From positions 1 through 12,018 of the forward strand of contig JAJXXD010000076.1 of the NCBI GenBank assembly GCA_021781285.1: a stretch of DNA of 12,018 bases. Direction: 5' to 3'. The stretch is from a bacterium (GTDB lineage: Bacteria; SZUA-79; Acidulodesulfobacterales; Acidulodesulfobacteraceae). Shown piece by piece: positions 7,680 to 12,018 of the stretch; within the stretch, counting starts at the first letter, position 1; every line of letters begins with the position of its first letter. The notes under the pieces are model-generated. The model saw only the letters and a list, made by a program, of their open reading frames with translations, was not told where the DNA came from and made no database searches. A program made the position numbers and the translations under genes.

Positions 7680-8440
7680 ATAATTTTAACGATATAACCG
7701 TTGACGTTTTTGACGAGAAAACCCTCGGTTTATTTTTAAAAAAAATTGATTTTTCCAAACTTAACGGTCTTATACCCGCAGTTGCGCAGGATTATTTTTC
7801 GAAAGAGATATTAATGCTTGCGTTTATGAACGAAGAATCATTGAGAAAAACCGTCGAAACGGGCTATGCCCATTATTTTTCCAGGTCAAGAAACAAATTA
7901 TGGAAAAAGGGAGAGACTTCCGGTCATACTCAGCATATAAAAGAAATTTTTTTTGATTGCGATAACGACAGTATTTTATTAGAAGTTATTCAGAAAGGTC
8001 CGGCGTGCCACACCGGACATAAAACCTGTTTTTATTCAAAAATAAATAACCGTCTTCCCGTAAATAGCGGCAACATAAATGAAAGCGAAATAGATAACAA
8101 AGATGCCGCCTGCGATAAGGAAAAATTTTATTCGCTTAAACTGTTATACGATCTTATCGCCGGACGGAAAGGCTCCGACCCTGAAAAATCGTATGTTGCA
8201 AAGCTTTTAAACGAAGGGCCGGAAAAAATAGGTAAAAAACTTCAGGAAGAATCTCTTGAGGTTATTTTATCCGCCATAGGGAGCGACGGGGATAAAGATA
8301 AAATAATTTACGAATGCGCGGATTTGATGTTTTTTTATATAGTTATGTTAATTTATTCGGGGATTGATTTTTTTAACGTGATAGACGAGTTAAAAAAGCG
8401 GGAAGGAGTTTCGGGATTGGACGAAAAAAAATCACGTTAA
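7676..8440 (+). CDS. hisIE: Bifunctional phosphoribosyl-AMP cyclohydrolase / phosphoribosyl-ATP pyrophosphohydrolase
   Basis: One protein for the second and third pathway steps: the HisE domain removes pyrophosphate from PR-ATP and the HisI domain opens the adenine ring of PR-AMP. HisI covers about residues 22-125: GLIPAVAQD (31-39), LMLAFMNEES (46-55), SRSRNKLWKKGETSGHTQ (69-86), DCDNDSILLEV (94-104; metal site Asp94, Cys95, Asp96, Asp98) and GPACHTGHKTCF (108-119, with zinc cysteines 111 and 118). A linker at about 125-150 leads to HisE: LYDLIAGRKGSDPEKSY (157-173), KKLQEESLEV (187-196) and ECADLMFFYIVML (213-225). HisE usually has YH where this protein has FF (219-220), probably tolerated. 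The N-terminal 20 residues are an extension over minimal HisI. It is the last his gene. Confidence 0.95.
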   Translation: MNNFNDITVDVFDEKTLGLFLKKIDFSKLNGLIPAVAQDYFSKEILMLAFMNEESLRKTVETGYAHYFSRSRNKLWKKGETSGHTQHIKEIFFDCDNDSILLEVIQKGPACHTGHKTCFYSKINNRLPVNSGNINESEIDNKDAACDKEKFYSLKLLYDLIAGRKGSDPEKSYVAKLLNEGPEKIGKKLQEESLEVILSAIGSDGDKDKIIYECADLMFFYIVMLIYSGIDFFNVIDELKKREGVSGLDEKKSR

Positions 8441-8450
8441 AATTTATAGG

Positions 8451-8480
8451 TTGACAAATTAATAGAAAATATATGATACT
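8451..8480 (+). promoter_or_regulatory. Sigma-70 type promoter for rpsU and the downstream block
   Basis: A perfect -35 box TTGACA lies at 8451-8456. For the -10, TATGAT (8472-8477, 5/6) gives a 15-base spacer, while GATACT (8475-8480, 4/6, keeping the key A and T) gives 18. It sits in the largest gene gap of the window (90 bases), directly before the ribosomal protein gene. I see no terminator between hisIE and this site, so his transcripts may also read through. Confidence 0.72.
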
Positions 8481-8493
8481 ATATAAATAGTAT
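8476..8493. promoter_or_regulatory. Perfect 7-base dyad over the rpsU promoter -10 region, possible operator
   Basis: ATACTAT (8476-8482) and ATAGTAT (8487-8493) are exact inverted repeats separated by ATAA. The dyad overlaps the -10 region and the expected start of transcription, the position expected for a repressor operator. It is entirely AT-rich apart from the C/G pair, so chance is possible. In RNA it would form only a weak hairpin. Confidence 0.35.
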
Positions 8494-8511
8494 AAAATAT
8501 AAAAATGCAAA

Positions 8512-8518
8512 AAGGAGG
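8512..8518 (+). promoter_or_regulatory. Strong Shine-Dalgarno for rpsU that decides a TTG start
   Basis: AAGGAGG is the best ribosome binding site in the window. It lies 12 bases before the TTG at 8531, slightly long. An in-frame TAG at 8525-8527 rules out any earlier start, so the TTG is the only start that gives a full-length bS21. Confidence 0.75.
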
Positions 8519-8530
8519 CGAATTTAGGTT

Positions 8531-8725
8531 TTGTCTATCGTAAAAATTAAAGAAAATGAATCTTTCGAAAATGCCTTAAGAAGATTTAAAAAATCCTGCG
8601 AAAGAGCCGGAATACTTTCCGAAATCAGGAAAAGGGAGCATTACGAAAAGCCGAGCGTTAAGAAAAAGAAAAAAGCGGCGGCTTCCAGAAAAAGAAATTC
8701 CAAAAAGAATTATTTCAGTTATTAA
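8531..8725 (+). CDS. rpsU: Small ribosomal subunit protein bS21
   Basis: bS21 binds the 30S platform near the anti-Shine-Dalgarno end of 16S rRNA and assists initiation. The 64-residue product aligns along its full length with bS21: VKIKENESFENALRRFKK (4-21), CERAGIL (23-29), REHYEKPS (35-42) and a Lys/Arg-rich tail with KKKKKAAASRKR. The start codon is TTG (8531-8533). The alignment with the family N-terminus (MPVIKVREN in E. coli) and the upstream in-frame stop fix this choice. A rare start codon in a ribosomal gene may limit or regulate output despite the strong ribosome site. It opens the rpsU-(cvpA)-dnaG-rpoD block, with its own promoter just upstream. Confidence 0.94.
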   Translation: MSIVKIKENESFENALRRFKKSCERAGILSEIRKREHYEKPSVKKKKKAAASRKRNSKKNYFSY

Positions 8726-8736
8726 TATTATTAATA
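8719..8736. repeat. Tandem direct repeat of TTATTAATA between rpsU and cvpA
   Basis: Two exact copies of the 9-mer (8719-8727 and 8728-8736) span the rpsU stop codon and most of the gap to cvpA. The unit is nearly palindromic and purely AT. It could unwind easily, but it has no GC stem or T-run of a terminator. It may be chance in AT-rich DNA. Confidence 0.4.
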
Positions 8737-8744
8737 AAAACTTT

Positions 8745-9232
8745 ATGAGCTACATAGATATAGCCTTTTTAGTTTTATTTATCGCAATAATGATAAGGGG
8801 CTTTTTTAGAGGCTTTATAAAAGAGGCTATATCTTTGCTCGGAGTTTTTGTTGCCTATTTCGGCGCAATATACTTAAGCTCAAAGGCAGACGGAGCTTAT
8901 TCTTATTATATCGCCAAACTATTTCATAATGAAGAGATAGGGAAAATTATTATATTTTCCGGAATATTTATCGCCATTATAATTGTTTTTGCCTTAATTT
9001 CGCTTATAATTACCAAAATTATAAACTTGCTTCAATTGGGATTCTGCAACAGGTTGGGCGGTTTTTTTTTGCCGGAATTAAAACTTTTTTATTGTTAAGC
9101 CTAATTTTATATTTTCTTTTTTCGTTTCAGGCTGTAAATAAACGTTTTGGATATTACAAATCTAAAAGTTTTTTACCTTATTTTCTCAAAGCAGGCAAAT
9201 TTTTATCCCCCTATATCGGCAAATTTTATTAG
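8745..9232 (+). pseudogene. cvpA: CvpA-family membrane protein, frameshifted at a T9 tract
   Basis: CvpA proteins are inner-membrane proteins of about 160 residues with roughly four helices; the name comes from colicin V production and their exact role is unclear. The frame from ATG 8745 shows YIDIAFL (3-9), RGFFRGFIKEAISLLG (18-33), hydrophobic segments at about 3-18, 28-46 and 66-90, and NRLGG (102-106), then reads through nine T (9062-9070) into a stop at 9096-9098, giving 117 residues. The frame starting GCC at 9071 continues as AGIKTFLLLSLILYFLFSF, the missing fourth helix, and ends at TAG 9230-9232. Adding one T or removing two restores 162 or 161 residues, the family length; the two-T loss aligns without a gap. 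It may be a true pseudogene, a slippage-rescued gene, or a sequencing or assembly error. Confidence 0.85.
9062..9070 (+). repeat. T9 homopolymer at the cvpA frameshift
   Basis: A run of nine T sits exactly where the two halves of the CvpA reading frame change phase. Such tracts are prone to replication slippage, RNA polymerase slippage and sequencing error. The comparable A10 run in hisG (1095-1104) sits in an intact frame. Confidence 0.85.
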
Positions 9233-9285
9233 AATTTTCCTTTCCAAAAGACGACTAATATTTATAGCGTTTATTACTAAAAATT

Positions 9286-11184
9286 ATGGACAGAAATATT
9301 GAAACCGTATTATCTTATGTAAATATAGTCGATGAAGTGGCAGGGTTCGTCAAACTTAAAAAAGTAGGTCAAAATTATTCGGGCTTATGTCCTTTCCACT
9401 CGGAAAAGACCCCTTCATTTCACGTCAACGAATCAAAAGGCCTTTATTATTGTTTCGGATGCGGAAAAGGCGGCAATGTTATAGGATTTCTTAAGGATAT
9501 AAAGGGAGAATCTTTTAAGGAGGTCATAGATTATCTTAAGAAAAAATATAATATCCCCCTCGAAGATACAAAATTATATAAATCCGATAAAATAAGGGAA
9601 AACGAAGCGCCGCTTAAAAAAATTCTAAATCTTGCCTTAAACTTTTATTACGAAAATCTTTTCGTTTATATGTCAAGCAGCGGGCATATAATCAAATACC
9701 TTAACGATAGAGGCATAGACGAAAATACCGCAAGGGATTTTAAATTAGGATATGCGGGGTTCGGAAACGGATTAGCCGCTCTTTTGCTGAATAACAAGGT
9801 CGATTTAGATATCGCCGTAAATGCCGGATTATTGATTAAAAAACCCGAATATAACAGGGGATACTCTGACAGATTCGTCAATAAGCTTATTATTCCCATA
9901 ATGGATAGAGCGGGAGAGCCTATTGCGCTTGCATCCAGAATAATTTTAAGGGAGGGCGAAGCATCCCCCCTCAATTTTCCTAAATATATAAACACTAATA
10001 ACTCTGAAATTTTTGTAAAAAATAATACCTTATACGGTTTAGACAAAGCCCTGCCTTTTATTAAAAAAGAAAATGCCGTTTTCGTGGTAGAGGGCTATTT
10101 CGATATGATAACGCTTTATTCTAAAGGCATTAAGAACGTGGTTGCGACGATGGGCACGGCTCTTTCTAAAAATCATATAGTTAATTTATCGAGATTGAGC
10201 GATGAAATTATCCTCCTTTACGACGGCGATAAGGCCGGCATAAATGCAATTAATAGAGGGATGGAATTATTCGGGAGTTTTATGGAGAGCCCCGACAAAA
10301 ATATATATGCGGTATGTTTGAACGACGGCAGCGACCCGGACGGCTATGTTAGAAAGTACGGATGCGAAAGTCTTATTAAATTAATACGGGACGGCAAAAA
10401 AACGCCGATAGAGTTTGCACTCGATTACTATATTGAAAAAAGCGAAAATGACGGTATAATTAAAGATAGAAAGGATGAGAGAAATGAGAAAAATCTTAAA
10501 GAAAAAATATCGGCGATTCGTGAAATAGCTCCATTTTTAAAGAAAATAAATAATAATATTATATTTTCGCATTATATAAATATACTGGCTAACAGGCTCG
10601 GATTGAAAGAAAACGTAATAAGAGAATATATAAATTCAAATGAAACGGCAGGGGCGGATGTTCGCGCGGCGGGCAACGATTTTACGCGCAGCGCAGCGGG
10701 CAATTCGGCTGCCGGATATGCGAAAGAGGATTTAAATATAGAAGATTTAATAGTAGGTAAAATATTTTGCAACTTGCTATTGACAGAATACATAAGCGAT
10801 GATATAATGAATGAATTTTCCGATAAAGATGCCGTTTTTATAATTAAAGAGATAAAAAATGCATTAAAAAACGATATAAACAAAGAAAATAATATTAATA
10901 ATAATGGGAAGATAGAAGATATAGTTTTAAAAACGGAAAATAGTTTTAAATGGAATAAAATATATTATTCAAGTTTATTAGCCGAAAATAAAAACGTGAA
11001 TGATGATTTTAAAAAACTCCTTATTAAATTAAAGATTGACAACATAAACAAAATTTGTAAAGGAATTTTGAACGAAATCAGAAGCGGGTTATTGGATGAA
11101 AGCGGCAAGCTTCTTAAATTTCAAGAACTTAACAGGTTGAAATATATTTCTGAAAAATTTCAGAAAAAAATCTGCAATATATGA
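9286..11184 (+). CDS. dnaG: DNA primase
   Basis: Makes RNA primers for replication together with the DnaB helicase. Order of domains in the 632 residues: CHC2 zinc finger (about 30-70; Cys35, His38, Cys56, Cys59 in CPFH and CFGC), RNA polymerase basic domain (about 110-260; YSDRFVNKLIIPI 193-205, PKYINT 232-237, LYGLDKA 249-255), and TOPRIM (about 262-352; Glu269 in VVEGYFD, Asp313 and Asp315 in LYDGDKAG, and SDPDGYVR 349-356). Then comes a helical region, an Ala/Gly-rich linker at about 453-478, and a C-terminal helicase-binding domain, poorly conserved as usual. All catalytic residues are present. It is longer than E. coli DnaG (581). No clear ribosome site precedes the ATG. The stop overlaps the rpoD start (ATGA), and two promoter matches for rpoD lie inside the gene. 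Confidence 0.97.
   Translation: MDRNIETVLSYVNIVDEVAGFVKLKKVGQNYSGLCPFHSEKTPSFHVNESKGLYYCFGCGKGGNVIGFLKDIKGESFKEVIDYLKKKYNIPLEDTKLYKSDKIRENEAPLKKILNLALNFYYENLFVYMSSSGHIIKYLNDRGIDENTARDFKLGYAGFGNGLAALLLNNKVDLDIAVNAGLLIKKPEYNRGYSDRFVNKLIIPIMDRAGEPIALASRIILREGEASPLNFPKYINTNNSEIFVKNNTLYGLDKALPFIKKENAVFVVEGYFDMITLYSKGIKNVVATMGTALSKNHIVNLSRLSDEIILLYDGDKAGINAINRGMELFGSFMESPDKNIYAVCLNDGSDPDGYVRKYGCESLIKLIRDGKKTPIEFALDYYIEKSENDGIIKDRKDERNEKNLKEKISAIREIAPFLKKINNNIIFSHYINILANRLGLKENVIREYINSNETAGADVRAAGNDFTRSAAGNSAAGYAKEDLNIEDLIVGKIFCNLLLTEYISDDIMNEFSDKDAVFIIKEIKNALKNDINKENNINNNGKIEDIVLKTENSFKWNKIYYSSLLAENKNVNDDFKKLLIKLKIDNINKICKGILNEIRSGLLDESGKLLKFQELNRLKYISEKFQKKICNI
10433..10460 (+). promoter_or_regulatory. 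Second candidate sigma-70 promoter inside dnaG
   Basis: TTGAAA (10433-10438, 5/6) is followed after 16 bases by TATAAT (10455-10460, 6/6). It would start transcription about 710 bases before rpoD. It is weaker than the site at 10780, but the two together resemble the paired internal dnaG promoters that feed rpoD in E. coli. Confidence 0.45.
10780..10808 (+). promoter_or_regulatory. rpoD promoter: Perfect consensus sigma-70 promoter inside dnaG, upstream of rpoD
   Basis: TTGACA (10780-10785), a 17-base spacer, and TATAAT (10803-10808) match the consensus at 12 of 12 positions. A TG at 10800-10801 also gives an extended -10 (TGATATAAT). It lies in dnaG about 370 bases before the rpoD start. 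A rough estimate for this composition is well under 0.01 chance matches of this quality on one strand of the window. Internal dnaG promoters driving rpoD are known in E. coli. Whether this one is used is inference. Confidence 0.72.
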
Positions 11185-12018
11185 ATAAAAAAAATATAAA
11201 GAATAAGAATAAAGAAAATGTAAAAGCGACTATTAAAACTGCCGTTAAATCTAAGGCGGTCGTTGCGGATGCCCTAAAAGACAAAGAATTAGAAAATCAG
11301 ATAATCAATAAGAGCGTCGAAAAGCTAAAGGAGCGGCACGGCAGATTGAGCTATGACGACTTTAACGATATATTGCCTCAGAATATAGTATCCCCCGACC
11401 AGATTGACGATCTGATAAGCATGCTTGGAGAAAAGGATATCGACCTCGGAAGAGATACATCCTCTATTTTTACAAAAGCCGGACATCCAAAGTTTGCGGG
11501 TGACGAAGCTTTTAATGAAGAGGCGGAAGAAGAAGATTTGTCTCTTAAAACAAATGATCCGGTCAGGATGTATCTGAAAGAAATGGGGTCTGTTTCTTTG
11601 CTTACGCGCGAAAGAGAGATAGAGATAGCAAAGAGCATAGAAGAAGGAGAGGAGGAGATTTTTTCTTCGGTTCTTAACTCCGATATCTTGATAAGATGGG
11701 TTATATCGATAGGAGACAAATTAAAAAGCCAGGAGATTAACATTGCCGGTATAGTTTCCGATTTTGACGACGTTGATTTTCCAAGCGATAAAGATATCGA
11801 AAAATCTACAAACAGGTTTCTGTCCATTATCGAAAAAATTAAAAAAGAAGTAAAATTTACGGAGAATAAGTCCAAAGCCGATACGTCGGGCAAAAAGCGG
11901 AAAAAAGAAAAAATAAGGGTTGAAGAAGATAATTCTAGCGCCGGCGAATCCAATATTGAAGATAATATCGAAAATATAGACGCCGGTAATATAACAAAAG
12001 TTTTTTCATGGGCTGCCC
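11181..12018 (+). CDS. rpoD: RNA polymerase primary sigma factor RpoD (sigma-70), N-terminal part
   Basis: Primary sigma factor that directs RNA polymerase to housekeeping promoters. The frame is open to the window end, giving 279 codons. After a Lys/Asn-rich leader (about 1-20), region 1.1 is seen at about 44-83: KLKERHGRLSYDDF, ILPQNIVSPDQIDDLISMLG. An acidic stretch (EEAEEED) precedes region 1.2 at about 125-160: NDPVRMYLKEMGSVSLLTRE, IEIAKSIEEGEEEI. The last part visible is a charged segment corresponding to the variable non-conserved region; regions 2-4 lie outside. Region 1.1 plus DPVRMYLKEMG mark a primary, not an alternative, sigma factor. The ATG overlaps the dnaG stop by 4 bases (ATGA), indicating coupling. 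Extra transcription may come from the promoters inside dnaG. Confidence 0.95.
   Translation, partial: MNKKNIKNKNKENVKATIKTAVKSKAVVADALKDKELENQIINKSVEKLKERHGRLSYDDFNDILPQNIVSPDQIDDLISMLGEKDIDLGRDTSSIFTKAGHPKFAGDEAFNEEAEEEDLSLKTNDPVRMYLKEMGSVSLLTREREIEIAKSIEEGEEEIFSSVLNSDILIRWVISIGDKLKSQEINIAGIVSDFDDVDFPSDKDIEKSTNRFLSIIEKIKKEVKFTENKSKADTSGKKRKKEKIRVEEDNSSAGESNIEDNIENIDAGNITKVFSWAA

Noticed and set aside
8505..8543. Twelve-codon ATG frame running across the rpsU ribosome site, possible leader peptide
   Set aside because: It has no Shine-Dalgarno of its own and no informative codon pattern; it contains the rpsU ribosome site by chance of position.
8719..8740. Palindromic AT repeat after rpsU considered as a terminator
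   Set aside because: There is no GC stem and no T-run after it; the structure would be too weak to terminate.
9233..9285. Gap before dnaG considered as a promoter region
   Set aside because: AT-rich with scattered partial -10 matches but no convincing -35 and -10 pair.
9666..10046. 126-codon minus-strand open frame, with another at 10572-10883
   Set aside because: Both are antisense to dnaG, whose domains are intact; no independent coding signals are seen.
11036..11041. Another TTGACA late in dnaG
   Set aside because: No acceptable -10 lies 15-19 bases downstream (AAAGGA at 17).
11378..11953. 191-codon open frame on the minus strand
   Set aside because: It lies wholly opposite the rpoD N-terminal region, has no ribosome site or recognisable motifs, and its Ser/Leu/Ile-rich product is typical of an antisense shadow of an acidic, lysine-rich gene.
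1..12018. CRISPR arrays, tRNA or rRNA genes, insertion sequences, defence or toxin-antitoxin genes
   Set aside because: I looked for regularly spaced repeats, cloverleaf-like segments, transposase motifs and small paired genes; the window is almost fully occupied by recognisable housekeeping genes and none were seen.

Overview
The window is a gene-dense, single-strand stretch of chromosome. Every supported gene is on the + strand, with gaps from -13 to about 90 bases. It is AT-rich (by eye roughly 35-40 % G+C), with many A and T homopolymers inside coding sequence. Gene content and order (murA, then a nearly complete histidine operon, then rpsU-cvpA-dnaG-rpoD) look like a low-GC Gram-negative bacterium of a deltaproteobacterial (Desulfobacterota-like) type. 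That placement is an inference from gene order, bS21, a periplasmic AMIN-type amidase and sigma-70 style promoters; the sequence does not prove it.

Layout. 1-682 is the C-terminal part of murA (peptidoglycan precursor synthesis). 684-8440 is the histidine block: hisG, hisD, hisC, hisB, a secreted N-acetylmuramoyl-L-alanine-amidase-like gene, hisH, hisA, hisF and a fused hisIE. 8441-8530 holds a sigma-70 type promoter with a dyad over its -10 region. 8531-12018 is a macromolecular-synthesis block: rpsU (TTG start), a cvpA homologue broken by a frameshift at a nine-T tract, dnaG, and the first 279 codons of rpoD, cut by the window end.

How the genes work together. HisG, HisIE, HisA, HisH/HisF, HisB, HisC and HisD cover the route from PRPP and ATP to histidine with two visible gaps. 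HisG is the short form that normally needs HisZ, and no histidinol-phosphate phosphatase is present. The second block groups ribosome subunit, primase and primary sigma factor, as in the classic rpsU-dnaG-rpoD operon. Two good sigma-70 promoter matches lie inside dnaG, one of them a perfect TTGACA-17-TATAAT with an extended -10, and would let rpoD be transcribed independently.

Most of the window is housekeeping, and I do not see a new multi-gene defence or mobile system. The points worth a second look are the amidase whose third zinc-ligand histidine is a tyrosine, the cvpA frameshift at T9, the consensus promoter inside dnaG, the dyad over the rpsU promoter, and insertions in HisG and HisB.
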